Positions 12,665 through 23,672 of a stretch of 64,000 bases of DNA are shown in pieces. A program made the translations under genes and the position numbers. Within the stretch, counting starts at the first letter, position 1, and each line of letters opens with the position of its first letter. This DNA comes from Cristatella mucedo (taxonomy: Eukaryota > Bryozoa > Phylactolaemata > Cristatellidae), in NCBI GenBank assembly GCA_009760855.2, contig WPIO01000019.1, forward strand, positions 5,125,501 to 5,189,500, given 5' to 3'. Below the pieces are notes generated by a model. It ran no database searches. It was not told the DNA's origin and saw only the letters and a list, made by a program, of their open reading frames with translations.

Positions 12665-13589
12665 CATGCTTATGCACGACCGTGCATTTGCATGCTCATC
12701 CAATGCATGTTCATGTGACAGTGTCTCTGCATGCACGACTGTGCACGAGAGTCATAGGCATGTGCATGCATGTCTGTACACATGCTTGTGCACCCCCATG
12801 CATGGATATGCATAATCACGTGCATGTGCATGCGGTAGTTTATCTGTACCAGGTTGTTCCAGCGTGTGCCGTCTGCTGTGCCTACACATTTCTGTGCTCT
12901 CTGCCAGCCTTACATGCATTTGCCTGTACCCCTTTCCCTAGCTGTACCAGTGCCCCCCATTCCCACTACTCTTTTACCCGTGCTTCTCCACCCTGTGCTG
13001 TCCCCTTTTCAGAGCTTGCTCACAGTGTTGTACTTGCCCCCCTTTCCCTATGCTTTCTCCTGCCTGTGCTTGCCTGCCGTGCCCTTGTTTAGCCGTGTAC
13101 TTACTCCAAGCGTTGCCTGTGGTGCCTTGGTGGTCACATCGTTGCTGCTGCTGCTGCTGCTGCTACTGCCGCTGCTGGAACTGCTCTTGAGCTGAACTTT
13201 CATGGTACCCCCATCCCTCACCAGCATTTGGCTTTTGTCCATAAGCTGCAGGTGCTGCTTTGCTGGGTGCTCATAGGCTCTTGGTACTAGCTGTGTGTGC
13301 CCTTTCAGCATAGACTGGCAGCAAACACCCCACTCTGTGCAAAGGCCCAGGAGCATGATCCCCTAGTGACTAGTGACCAATGGGGTAGCTCGTGTGTACT
13401 GGTTCTTTTGGAGACAGACGTAGCTTGAGGAAGCAGCCAGCGTGGTAGTGCTCCACTTTTGCCTAGTCCTATAGGTTGAATATCCTATAGGATGAATACA
13501 ACTGATTTTTGTTGGTTGGATATTAGTTTACCTTCAGGGCAACGGCACTGTCAGGGTCAATCAGACAACGTGCCCCCATCGCATACGTA

Positions 13590-13715
13590 ATATAATGTAT
13601 GTTTGTCTGTAACTCAGCAGAGCTGCACAGGCTAAGTGGATGTAATGCAGGAGAGTTTTTGTGTAGCGCACTCAAAGCCTGAGAGGCTTTCGGTACTCGT
13701 GCTTAGCCAGAGCTT
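13590..13715 (-). mobile_element. Degraded LINE-B 3' end
   Basis: GTCTGTAACTC, GCAGGAGAGTTTT, TAGCGCACTCA and GGCTTTCGGTAC match the LINE-B 3' terminal piece seen intact at 35152-35418. The equivalent copy is at 60950-61055. It lies about 100 bp upstream of PLBD exon B. Confidence 0.65.
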
Positions 13716-13727
13716 CTCACCTCTGGT

Positions 13728-13749
13728 GTGTGTTTGCGTGTGTGTATGT

Positions 13750-13783
<34 letters not shown>

Positions 13784-13785
13784 CT
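13728..13785 (+). repeat. (TG)n tract beside 3' splice site of PLBD-a exon B
   Basis: An imperfect TG tract ends about 30 bp before the exon B acceptor (CTCTTTCCAG at 13806-13815). The copy 2 tract (61073-61122) differs in length and interruptions while the surrounding DNA is almost identical. Confidence 0.9.
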
Positions 13786-13815
13786 TGTTTGCTTCTTTGC
13801 CCGATCTCTTTCCAG

Positions 13816-14041
13816 CCAGATATATAGTCATTACATCAATATGAAGAACTTCTTTTTGAATAACCAGTCGGCCGACTTCCTGACAAAGCTGAAAGGATTC
13901 CTTAGTGAACAAGAAGAGTGGACCCGCCTCATGTCAACTTCTCATGGAAAAACTGACGTGTTTTGGAACTACGTGGGTCTCGTGCTTTCCCAGTACGACG
14001 GGCTGATGGCTGGCTACAACTCAGTGGCTCCATTCGATCAG
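13816..14041 (+). CDS. PLBD1: PLBD1-like phospholipase B-like, exon B (copy a)
   Basis: This 226-bp exon encodes QIYSHYINMKNFF, NNQSADFLTKLKGFLSEQ, EEWTR, then DVFWNYVGLVLSQYDGLMAG and ends NSVAPFDQ. It follows the PLBD order: the HY.N..P helix, the linker, then SFW...GYVMAQIDGLYVG in human PLBD1. The acceptor is TTTCCAG|C (phase 2 in) and the donor CAG|GTTCGT at 14042 (phase 0 out), matching exon A and exon C. The frame has no internal stops. Only one base differs from the paralogue (Leu codon CTT here, Phe TTT there). Confidence 0.88.
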
Positions 14042-14399
14042 GTTCGTGTGCTGCATAGCGATGCACTTGTCAAGCCTCACGAGTGGTCATTCGAAAAGCA
14101 ATATGTAGGGCTGCGTCCTGTCGGTGTCGTTGCCCCATGCACAGAAGTAAATTTTCGTTCTTCGAAACAAACTCGCTAAACTTGCTTGCAAATCTGTGCA
14201 TAGAATGCAGGGTTGTCAAGAACCACATGTACAAAGTGGCTAGCATTCTGTGAATGTTAGCTAGCCATTCATGCTCAGAATTGCACTTGTGTTTTCAAAT
14301 AGCTCGTATGTGCGTATACACATTTTAAGTTGAAGGTAGCTCTAATGAGCCATGTGCAGAAAATGAGCTTTGCCTGTATATTCATGTGTCGATATCTCA

Positions 14400-15250
14400 G
14401 GCAAGCGAGTAGAGAGATGCTTACTGTTGGCTAGGACTTGCAGCACAGCTAGCGATGCAACCGTGGTTTTCATAGCCGTCAGTTGCCCCTGCACTGTGCA
14501 TTGAGCCTAGGTCACCATATGATGCAAGAAGCATGGCGGAAAAGGGGAAAGCAGCCGGGTGTTGGACACCAGGCCATGGCTTAGCACGTGCTGTGAGACA
14601 TTGAAAGTGACTCCCAGGCGCCAGAGCTGCCTGCACTGCACTTCTGTGGTCTCCTTAATGAAACTTTTAAACGTCAAGCGATCGTCAAAGAGGACACCTA
14701 AATTATGAGCATATGATGACGTGACGACAAGTAAAAAGAAGTTAAAAATCCACCAGTTTCTCTCAGCATTTGGGCCAGCCACACAAATTGTCATTTGTGT
14801 GGGTGTGCGAGCTGAAATTGTGCAAGTTATGATTAACCAATTTATATGCTTCCTTTCCAGCATCTGCAAAGTGCCTACTAAGAGCTTAGTTCTCCTAGGA
14901 TGCCTTATAAATGCTTATTATCACGTTTAATTATTGTTAGTATTAGACGTCGGTTCTGGAGGCTTGTTCGATTGTTTGAAGAGGCCTTGAATGGGCTGCA
15001 AAGATTAGTGTTTTTGTCAGAGCGATGGCCCTGGTTATTGTATAGATGGGCCCAGAAGGCTTCTAGATTGGTACACTTTGCTTGCACGTTCTGGCTCGGG
15101 TTCCATAGGTGGCTACCAGTTTATTAAAATTGTCTGTCATTTTTATGGTAAACAAAGTGATTTCCTATTAGAGTGGTCTACGGAGACCTGCTAACCGGCT
15201 TGCCTTCTGCACTCAGCTTCTGGCTTTCTAGATTAGGATTTCTTTTTATA
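14400..15250 (-). mobile_element. LINE-B debris in PLBD-a intron 2
   Basis: On the minus strand an open frame reads SYAHNLGVLFDDRLTF, then KSFIKETTEVQCRQLWRLG. This is a recognisable RT segment of an L2/CR1-clade LINE (compare NLGVIFQSDLSFDDHIS in LINE-A). A related copy lies at 11640-12490 and a near-identical one at 61760-62590. Confidence 0.65.
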
Positions 15251-15772
15251 TCACAGGGTCTAAATATAGACCGATAGACCGATACCTTTTTAGACCACGG
15301 GGTCTGTAGAGGCATTCGAGTGGTTTGCCTTGGGTGCAGAGCTAGAAGCTCTCCTAAAATGGCAATAGTATTTTTGTTTAGAGAGCTAAAGGGCCTCTCG
15401 GGTAGGTGCTGCCTCGGGATGTCTGTCCGGAAGGAGCCTGCCTATCTTTTTTTTGATGGGGCTACTCAGGCCAGCCGACCATGGAGCCTATCAGGTGCAT
15501 CTTGGAACTCCGAATGAGAAGTACCGGTCGTACCTCTGCAGATGCCGTTCAAAGAGGCTTCAAAGGGGCACTGCTTGTAGCTGCATGGATTGGACTCTTC
15601 CTTCGCCCTGGGATTAACCAATTGGTTTAGAGGGACTAGGAGCCCGGCTGGCCCTTGATCTCCTTTGGTGTGCAGCATCGTCGTCGGCTTGCAGGTAGAG
15701 GTGACCGCATCTTTTGAAAGAAACTACAATGCATGCTGGCATCCTTAAGGAGCCAATGAAGCCTACTGGACT

Positions 15773-16316
15773 ACATCTTGGACCGTTACTCAGCTCAGTT
15801 GCTTCTCACTTCTGTTTTATTGTGTGATGCGACTGTGTTTGCGGTGGTCACCGATTGTCCTTGTGAAAGCTGTTCAGGCTTGGTGTGTGGTTTAGAAATG
15901 TCCAGAATTATGCCTACTAAGTCTTATTCTCTGTTGTGGACAGAAATGTGTGTATCTATGTACACGATATTATTGTAACGTCCAAGTTGTATTTAGTACA
16001 GCTCAAAATTCTACCTATATTTGGTATTGTATAAAAAAGGCCCCTTGCCCATGGATGCATTAAGTGCATTTGCGTTTGCTTATATAAGCAGTTGCTAGAT
16101 CGGAACCGACAAGCATGGCCTATTTCCAACGTGTGCAAATCTGCTGTGGTCGAGTGAGTGACTATAATGCTTGCATGCAACCGAATGACTGCAAGTGATA
16201 TTGGTCATGCTCAACCATTTACTAGTGATGCCTTGTGGACGGACCCTCCCTTTGTTTTGAGCCTGAATTGTTGTAACTGTACAAACCCATATGCATTCAC
16301 TGTTTGAATGTTACAG
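15773..16316 (+). other. PLBD-a intron 2, distal part
   Basis: Unique in this window, with no similarity to DNA after 63112. It ends in a 3' splice site (GAATGTTACAG at 16306-16316). I see no other feature. Confidence 0.5.
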
Positions 16317-16478
16317 GCCCTCGACATTTTTGCCTTTCGATTGTTGAACGGTGCTGGCGATCTCCTCGATCTCGTGTCTGCCATTGACAAAGACCAGCGG
16401 CTTGATGGTACGAAAATCACCAGAGAGGAGCTGAAGCAGATTGTTCAGTTGACTGGACGTTGCTCGGCATTGATAAAG
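16317..16478 (+). CDS. PLBD1: PLBD1-like phospholipase B-like, exon C (copy a)
   Basis: It encodes ALDIFAFRLLNGAGDLLDLV, a variable linker of about 25 residues, and GRCSALIK. In PLBD proteins the equivalent order is MTLFQIQFLNSVGDLLDLIP ... GHCSALIKVLPG. The acceptor after TTACAG and the donor AAG|GTGATC are both phase 0, so exon B joins cleanly. If the frame is read on past 16478 it gives sequence unlike the family (VIDSAEMQVC...), so the exon probably ends here. The conserved next piece (LPG..DLFV.H..W) and the rest of the roughly 500-residue protein were not found downstream. The gene may therefore be truncated, or its remaining exons escaped me. Confidence 0.85.
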
Positions 16479-18785
16479 GTGATCGATAGCGCCGAAATGC
16501 AAGTCTGCTCTCTTTGTATGGATATTCGTTGTGCTAATCTAATCAATCCTGTCAAGTTGTAGGAGCATAAGGTTTCTAACTGCATAGCTGATCATGTTGG
16601 ATCAAAATCATTGTATGCATGCCTCTAAGTACAGAGATGGCCCAAAAAATCCACCACCCTGGAAATTAAGGCAAACCTGAAACTTTGTTGAGTTTTACAA
16701 AATCTCGGCCAAACACATGCTACCACAAAGTAAGATTACTATGAGGAAGCAATACATGTACCAAATGGTGAATGCAGCCACCATGGTTAGCCTACTAGGT
16801 TTGAACAACATGCAAACATAACATATTTGGTGGTTTCAGATGTGTGGTTTCATTTAATTGATGACACTGCCCCTGATCGTTGTACGAGTGGGCCGTGACA
16901 CTCGATGTGGTTGGCAGTCGGGACGTGATTGTTGTGACAAGGGAGTCGTGGGCACTCCGGTAGGCGAGAGGGGCGAGGAGAGTCGTACTTAGCCCTTCTC
17001 TGTGAGTGGGGAAATAGGCTGGTGGTGTTGCTCGTCGTCAAGTGTTCTGTGTGTTCAAGTGTGTTCTCGATGATAACTCAAGCTTCAAGATCTGTATGGA
17101 AATACCTGCTAGCTTCTAAGCATTGGCTTGCACAATCGGAACACGGTGATGTAAACATTTCTGAATAAGTGAGGTACCTTCCTCTCGAAAAATCCATCTT
17201 AATGACTTATGCCATGCACTAGTTCGTGAATATTCAACCTTTAAAACGTCTAGTTTTTTTAGCATGCGAAGACACAGGCCAGACCTGGTTTCAGAATACT
17301 GTATGCAAGAAATAGGTATTCAGTTAGAGCAAAAAACCAGCCAACTATCATTGCTGATGAAAAGATTGCTGTAGAGCTGTATACAGCTGCTTAAGAAGTC
17401 TTGGGATATACATGTGATGCCAAACCATGGTAACGTGCATGTATTGAAGTGTTCACGAAGATTATGAGAAGGTAAGTTCATTTAGTGCATGCATTTGTCA
17501 AAGGGAAAGAGCTAAAACCAAGAAGAAATTTAAAATAAATCATATGCTTTTTTATAAGAATATGCTGTTAGATGGTTTTTACTTTCCACCGTATCATCGA
17601 TTTCTGGCATCTCTTAAAATCACGTCAAGCCTATTGTTGTGCAAGCTAAAAATACCATGCTTCAAACTCTTGATGATGGCTGAAAAACTGTCTAATATGG
17701 ATGTTAGGATACATTTTTATAGAGGATGATACTTGATACACTAGTAAATCTTAATTGTTAGTGCTCTGCAGCTACTGGATAATTATATCTGTCAACAGTG
17801 GTGACCACGTCGGAAGCCAGAAATTGCCCGAGGTACTACAAAACAGGGTTATTTCTTACGTTTGTGAACGTCGTAAAGAAACCGTGGAGGTAGCATGAAC
17901 GATACATTTTGTTAGAAATCATGCTAACTCATGCAAATCTTATGCGGCCACTACTGCTGTAGGCAGTTTTGAATCTACTCGGAAGATCCAAATGAGTAAA
18001 CTTGATCCCAAAATAAACACAGCAGCTCAACACACGATTTATATAGCATGACAACTGCAGTACGGTGGTAGAAGCACTAATGATTGTAGGATGTAGCTTC
18101 TCCCTGATTATCAATGTCTGCTTCTCGGGCTGGCATGGACTCGACGAGTTTCAGGGTTACATCGGATGGTATAGCATGCCAAGCCCGTTGTATTTTCCCA
18201 ATAATTTGGCCAGTGGTCTTATGCTAGTTTCTCGAGGTCTGAGCCGATGCTGAACCTCCAATCCTCGGTCATCTAGTAGCTGTGCTGCTCTGCCCAATCA
18301 AGGCTTGCTTTCTTTATGAGCTTTTGTCAACAGCGGAGCTTCTTTGCTACCCTTGCTGCAAGCCTCTGTTCATTAAGCCTTCGCCTCACTGTCTACTCAC
18401 TGTGGACCATGCCGGTGCTAAGCTTCAGTGTTATGGCATAGACTCGAGTGGGTGCAAATTGGGCCTTCAGAAGCTCAATTTTCAGGAGCCGATCATCCCT
18501 CTGGTAGAAGCCCGAGGGCGTCAAGACGCTGGCCGGTTCTTCATCGTCTCTAGTGCTGACGGTTTTTCTGAATGTTAATATAGCTGACAGCTTTCCCACT
18601 TATCCCCAGGTTCCGAGTGGGCTCTCGGCGCTAACCCTCCTAAGATGCTAAGACTACAGCTGGCCGGTCAGCTCACTGGTTGTCTGCCCAGTTTTCCCAG
18701 TGTGCTGATGCATCAAGAACATGCCGAAGCTTCTCTTAGACGAATAAAGCCTGCAAATGCAGTCTAGGGGATTTCAGCAATGTTT
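16479..18785. other. No recognised gene; possible PLBD-a downstream intron or 3' region
   Basis: I looked for the remaining PLBD motifs (SSYPG, NSGTYNNQ, RYN) in plus-strand frames and did not recognise any. Open frames at 18282-18578 (+) and 18393-18599 (-) have no recognisable homology. Confidence 0.4.
18743..18748 (+). terminator. Possible poly(A) signal AATAAA
   Basis: AATAAA in CGAATAAAGCCTGC. It could end PLBD-a or an unrecognised transcript. There is no supporting coding exon next to it, so this is weak. Confidence 0.2.
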
Positions 18786-18787
18786 AC

Positions 18788-18885
18788 ATAATAATGCATT
18801 TGATATAGCGCCCTCAGGAACTCAATCTCTTCGTAGGCACTTTACATTTGCTGCAAATGAAGCATGATCGAATAAAGGCACCACG
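18788..18885 (-). mobile_element. LINE-A 3' tail fragment
   Basis: The reverse complement shows AGCAAATGTAAAGTGCC, the hairpin and the TATCAAATGCATTATTA end. Only the tail survives. Confidence 0.8.
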
Positions 18886-19255
18886 ACACAACAAATTGGC
18901 TCTGCTAGCAGGTTTTTCTAGCATTATTATCGTGTAGCATGCTGCTTAGTTAGTGGATTAATACCTTCAGCCCAGCCTCCGAAATTCGGTCCCACAGCCT
19001 GCCATTGGTAATGGAGTTATCCGGTTGCTAAGGAGACATAATTAAATGTCCCTGCTTTCGGATTTCTCAGGTTCAGTGCGTAGAATTCCCACCGAGCAAT
19101 ATGTTACCGACTGAAACACTACTTCTCGATGGCCAATGAAAGAACACACATTCTGTAGTATCTACCAAAGTTTTCCAGTGGTTTCAACTGCCACTGGCTG
19201 AGATGCACCAACCACACTTACAGGAGGGTAAGTGTGACAAAACCTATGATCGCAT

Positions 19256-19376
19256 GTGTATGCAAGTGTATGCATGTGTGTGCGTCTGTGTGTTTGTGTG
19301 TGTTTGTGTGTGTGTCTGTGTGTGCCTGCGTGCGTGCCTGTGTGTGCGTGTGCATGTGTTAGTGTGCATGCATGCA
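19256..19376 (+). repeat. TG-rich microsatellite
   Basis: Imperfect TG repeat with TGCG, TGTATG and TGCATG variants. It sits directly before the 3' end of a minus-strand LINE-B. Confidence 0.9.
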
Positions 19377-19377
19377 C

Positions 19378-20091
19378 TCATGTATCTCCGTCAGTAACTC
19401 CACAAAGTCATAAAGACCATGTGGGTGTTACGCAGGAGAGTTTTGTATAGCGCACTCACAGCCTAAGCGGCTTTCGGTACGCATTCGGTAGCCAACAGAC
19501 TTCGTCTCACGCAACAGAGAGAAAGTGGGAAGCATAGCAGAGTTAGGAGAGCAGTTGAGGTAGTGAGTAGGCACGAACGATCGCATGTATGTGTCTTCGT
19601 CTGTGCTCCACAGCCATGTAAAGACTATGGGGGTGTTACACTAGTTTTTAAAGCACTGTCAAAGCTCAAGTGGTTTTATGTGTGAACATGGTGGTGGTCT
19701 AACTCCATCTCACGAAACAAAGAGCAAGTGAGCAGCATACCTGAGTCACAAGGGTAGCCGAGGACGTGAGTAGCATCGAAGTAGCCGTTCCGAACGGCTT
19801 GACTTGATGTGCCAGAGTCGGTAGCAGGAACGAAGATGTCACTTCTTAAGAATTGTAAATGAGAGTTTTTAATTGTATGACCTGCAGGGCAAAATTGTCT
19901 GTCACCAACTGTCTGTAGGCACTCAATATAGGATCTAATTAACTTATTGTCCATAGTGAGGGTTCGAGGTGGCCTAAATCGGTGCTATGTTTTCTAGGTA
20001 TGAAATTTCAGCTCTATATGAAAGAGCCAAGCCATGGAGGTCTTCTGGTCAGAATGTCAGAATTTTGCTGTATGGTGGGAGTCAATTAAAG
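19378..20091 (-). mobile_element. LINE-B, 3' part (- strand), interrupted
   Basis: It starts with the 3' end (ATGTATCTCCGTCAGTAACT) and runs upstream through the 3' UTR into the RT C-terminus. It is cut at CAATTAAAG (20083-20091) by a 1.27-kb insertion and continues at 21358. It carries internal duplication of the ATCGCATGTATGTGT type near 19577-19610. Confidence 0.75.
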
Positions 20092-20249
20092 TGGTTGTAG
20101 GACATTTCCCTACCTGATGTTTCCCCTCCCCGACATTTACCCCTCTGATGGACCCTAGGACATTTCCCTTCCTGGACATTTCCTCCCCCCCCTGGGTAGG
20201 ACATTTCCCCTGATGTAGATGAATGTATAACTATGAATACAGATATATG

Positions 20250-20887
20250 CAGTCGTCCTTCGTTTACCGTGGTTAATCGGTTCCAGAATCTGCCGTGATA
20301 GGTGAATTTCCGCGAAATACGATTTTTTATTTATAAATCGAATATTTTCGTTACTAGACCATAGAAAACTTGTTCACGACCCTCTAACTTGGTTTCAGCA
20401 TTATTAAAGCACTCTGGACACGAAATAACACCCTTTTAGTCACCATCACACCCGTATTACCCAATACATTAGACAAAGTAAGGGATAATAAGACGAATTA
20501 GACGTTACAATTATCATATTATTATTAGTGTACATTTAATTACACACACAGTTTTTACACACAACCACAAACTTATGAAAATAGTGCAATTTGTTCGATG
20601 ATGAAGAAGAGGCTACTGCATGGAAAGAAGAGCAAATTTACTGCTCTTAATAAGGCTGCACCTGACGTCGAAGGATTTGTGGAGGTGCTCGAATGGAACC
20701 AACAGCCTATACGTATACTAATTTTCATTTTAATTGTAATATAGGGGTGTATAATTGACTCAGCCAACCGAACATGCGCTGTATCATTTCCACCATCTCG
20801 ATCAACTTTTTAATGAAGAAATTTGAAAAAACGCGATGGAGTGTCCGAAGCCCGAAAGTTGAAGTGCGAAGTGGCAAGGGACGACTG
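20250..20887. mobile_element. pogo/Tigger-like MITE
   Basis: The termini are CAGTCGTCCTTCGTTTACCG on the left and, reverse complemented, CAGTCGTCCCTTGCCACTTC on the right. Pogo/Tigger elements are known for CAGT-starting TIRs of this kind and TA target sites. The right flank is TA; the left is TG within an ATATATG run, so the TA duplication is mutated or shifted. At 638 bp without a coding frame it is a non-autonomous derivative, nested in the TIR element above. Confidence 0.7.
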
Positions 20888-20944
20888 TATATATACATCA
20901 TTAAATGAAGTTCATGCTCTCTTGAAATAAAGCAAGTCAGTACA

Positions 20945-21195
20945 AGCGGCGACTCGACGGCACGACCGATGGAGGCGGTACAGCAAGCACGTCTGTGGCA
21001 GTGGCGGTCGACGAGCGACGCCCGGTGCAGCAATGACTTCGGTGGTAGCCGGCGGTGCCGATGCCGGGAGGGGCGTCGGCAGCAGCTGAGGATACTGCTA
21101 TGCACTCGAGGCTGCTGCCAAGAGCGGTTGCTGCTGGCCGCCCGGGGCAGAGCTTTGACCTTGCACTTGGTGGTCTGCCGAAAAGCAGGGCCGTA
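20945..21195. other. GC-rich segment inside TIR element
   Basis: A GC-rich island of about 250 bp (GGCGGTCGACGAGCGACGCC, GGCCGCCCGGGGCAG) sits in otherwise AT-rich DNA. Frames on both strands are open for 60-120 codons but have no recognisable domain. It could be captured host sequence. Confidence 0.4.
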
Positions 21196-21357
21196 ATTCT
21201 AATGGCTATAATGTTGGAATATGTTATATATTATATACTATATAATATTTTTTACAAAATATGTAAACAAGAATTTATAACATTTCCATGTGGGAGGGGA
21301 GGAAATGCCCTAAGGGGAAAATGTTCCTATCCCTGGGAGGGGGGAATGTCCATACCC

Positions 21358-21850
21358 CAATTAAAGCTACTTTAGCAAAAGAGACATGTGGCTGAACCTC
21401 TCGGATATTTTTTATCAACCTTTCAGCCATATTGATCCCCGGCTCCAGAATTGTTATGGCTTTTATTGTTAGCATAGCCAAAAACGAAGCACGGTAGTCC
21501 AGCCTAGATAGACGAAGGGATCTAGTGAAATTTTTAGCCAGTCACTGTGGTAGACAATTCCTAATGTCAGAGAGGGATCGAACGTGATGACTAGCTGTGG
21601 AGGTGGTTTTTCTTAATGCAACTTGTAATCAATCAGTTATAAAAGAGGGCATGTAAGTTAGTACATCACAGGGGTCACATTAAAGCACTACTAATTAGAA
21701 AAGCAGTCTCCAAGTCCAGTATATGCTTAAGGTGTCCCATGAACAGGAGTTTGGTTTTTATTATTGCTTAGCTTAAGAAAATTGGCCGGCATCCAGGATC
21801 GAATGTCTGCAAGGTAGTTTAACAGCTGTTGCACCTGATTCAAATGGTTT
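21358..21850 (-). mobile_element. LINE-B, upstream part (- strand), continued
   Basis: It continues the LINE-B interrupted at 20091 (TTTAGCAAAAGAGACATGTGG matches TTTTAGCAAAGGAGACACGTG at 9520). It runs into degenerate RT sequence similar to 11150-11640. Confidence 0.7.
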
Positions 21851-23585
21851 AAATCATAAGTAATGCCGTGTGTCATCGCCTTAAAACTGATAGCCGATGA
21901 CATAGGCCGTTTTTCTGAGAGGATGTACTGTCCATGGCTTTATGGTCAGGATCTGTACTCGGATTAGTGCTATGACCAGTTCTTGGTCTGCTGTGTTGTG
22001 TTCTTCTCTTTCATGCAGCCGGTGTTGTACTGTGAAGGTGTAGCAACTAGTCACACATCTGCCTGCTGACCATTTGGTGACAGGATCAACCATGTACATT
22101 TTCGTTTCTGATACAGTAATTGCTGATCTTGGGACCTAGGGCTTCCTTGTGATAATGCCAAGAGCGTTGTCTTGTCAATACTCACTATAGACGACTAGGT
22201 TAGATTTTAAATGGCAGGAATCTCATTGTGTAATATCGAGATGGTTCTTACCCTGCATAAATACAGACCCGACTGTATGCACTGCATGTTGATTGGAGTG
22301 GTAATTGAAAGTAATGTGAATACCAATCTTGGCCTTGTTTGCTTTAGTATAGCTGCATGTGCATCTGCTCACTCACACTCTCCTGTAGTTTTGGATGTTG
22401 CATGGGTGCTCTTGACCTCCAAGAGATTACCACTAACTTGAGTCATGTTACACACATGACTGCGGCTCAGGCACTATCCATGGGGTAGCGTGCATGTGTG
22501 GTCAGTCCTAAATAATGTCAAGTCCACCGATGGCCAATCGGTCTATTTCACACCATTTTTTGTCGGTCCGAGGCTTGACTGAAGAGTAAGAATAAATAAA
22601 CATATTCTGATGTGAATGGTTTGTCTGTGCTTGCTTTGTAGTCACTTTGTGGCATTTAGTGGTTCCAAAAATTTTATGCTGAGCCGCCGGATGTCGAGCT
22701 TTATATTAATCTACAATATGCTCGATCCCTAAAATTGCCTACTTTAACTGAACTGCCGAACTAGTAGTCATGCATTAGAAGAGGAAAACTCATTAATTAT
22801 AAAGCCATCGAGTTGCACATTCTGCTAAATTTCTGCCATCAGACTACTGTAACAATCAACCCCATGCTATCCACTGCAAGTGCTACATGTGTCTCAGCAG
22901 TTTTGAAGTCTTCTTGCGTCCTGCCATTACTGTTTCGGCCATTCTAAATCGACACGATGAGATTATGTCTGATTTCGGTTGAATACATTTTGCTGTACAC
23001 GTCATCAAATGTCCGTCCTGGAGCTTTATTATCCGTAATCATAGACATGTGCAGCATACGTTTGCAACCAAAATCAGAAATGTTTTTCGAGTCGTTTAAA
23101 ACAAGCAGAGCTGAACTTGCATTTGAAATTTAACTCTCCTACATGAAGTATTGGCTGAGTTATGGATTTTACAAGGTACAAGCCCACATAAAAATGATGG
23201 TGCATAAAAATCACAAGAATATACTTTAGAAGCATGTACTTCTAACTGTCAAGGTTTGAAAAGTTGTGATACAAGTCGCATATGCTGCAGAGATCGGTAA
23301 ATATGTTATTTGTAGATATCTTGCATCCGATTTACATCCAGGTTAGCCGTGATTGGCATAATAACCTTTTCTTTTATGCAGAAGTCATCAGAGATTTTGA
23401 TCCCGTTGCCAACATATTCGTCTTTGAAAGGTACCCTAAACATATATACAGTTATCGGAAGCATTTGATAAATATTTTCTTGGCATTCCCACTGCAGGCA
23501 ATGCTGGTTACTTTTATATTGCCAGCTGCGTGCAGGTGAAAGCTGCTAGCTAAGGATCTTCAGCTGTTGTAAAAATAATACATTT
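21851..23585. other. No recognised feature
   Basis: AT-rich unique DNA. An open frame at 23282-23539 (+) has a preceding possible acceptor but no recognisable homology. AATAAA-like words near 22592 are unsupported. Confidence 0.4.
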
Positions 23586-23587
23586 AA

Positions 23588-23672
23588 TGATAATAATTAG
23601 AATACATTTGTTATAGCACCATTAGAAATCTCAATCTCTTTCTAGGCACTTTGCATTTGCTGCTGTTAAATA
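23588..23672 (-). mobile_element. LINE-A 3' tail fragment
   Basis: The reverse complement has GCAAATGCAAAGTGCCTAG, the hairpin core and an AATTATTATC end. Tail only. Confidence 0.75.

Larger units (their letters stand above)
12665..15772 (+). repeat. High-identity paralogous block, copy 1
   Basis: It is nearly identical to 60018-63112; I count about 17 substitutions and a few short indels in 3.1 kb. It holds a TGCATG-rich stretch, a CTG run, a TG tract, PLBD exon B and LINE-B debris. Flanking sequence to the left is only about 80% identical between the copies, although the order is colinear. After 15772 the copies share no obvious similarity. Confidence 0.9.
20092..21357. mobile_element. TIR element inserted in LINE-B (9-bp TSD)
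   Basis: The direct repeat CAATTAAAG flanks it (20083-20091 and 21358-21366), and the interrupted LINE-B resumes on the other side. The ends are imperfect inverted repeats rich in GGACATTTCCC: the left start is TTGTAGGACATTTCCC and the right end in reverse complement is GGGTATGGACATTCCCC. Several subterminal GGACATTTCC words lie in the first 120 bp and their complement in the last 80. It contains a pogo-like MITE and a GC-rich segment (20945-21195). No transposase frame was seen, so it is probably non-autonomous; superfamily not assigned. Confidence 0.65.

Noticed and set aside
12682-13092. Cys/His-rich frames here and at 59924-60445
   Set aside because: They arise from TGCATG and TGTGC repeats in an intron; conservation between copies reflects near-identical DNA, not coding constraint.
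18282-18600. Overlapping open frames on both strands near an AATAAA
   Set aside because: No homology on either strand and no splice partners; not called as a gene.
23282-23539. 85-codon plus-strand frame as a PLBD exon
   Set aside because: No PLBD motif and no matching phase with exon C.
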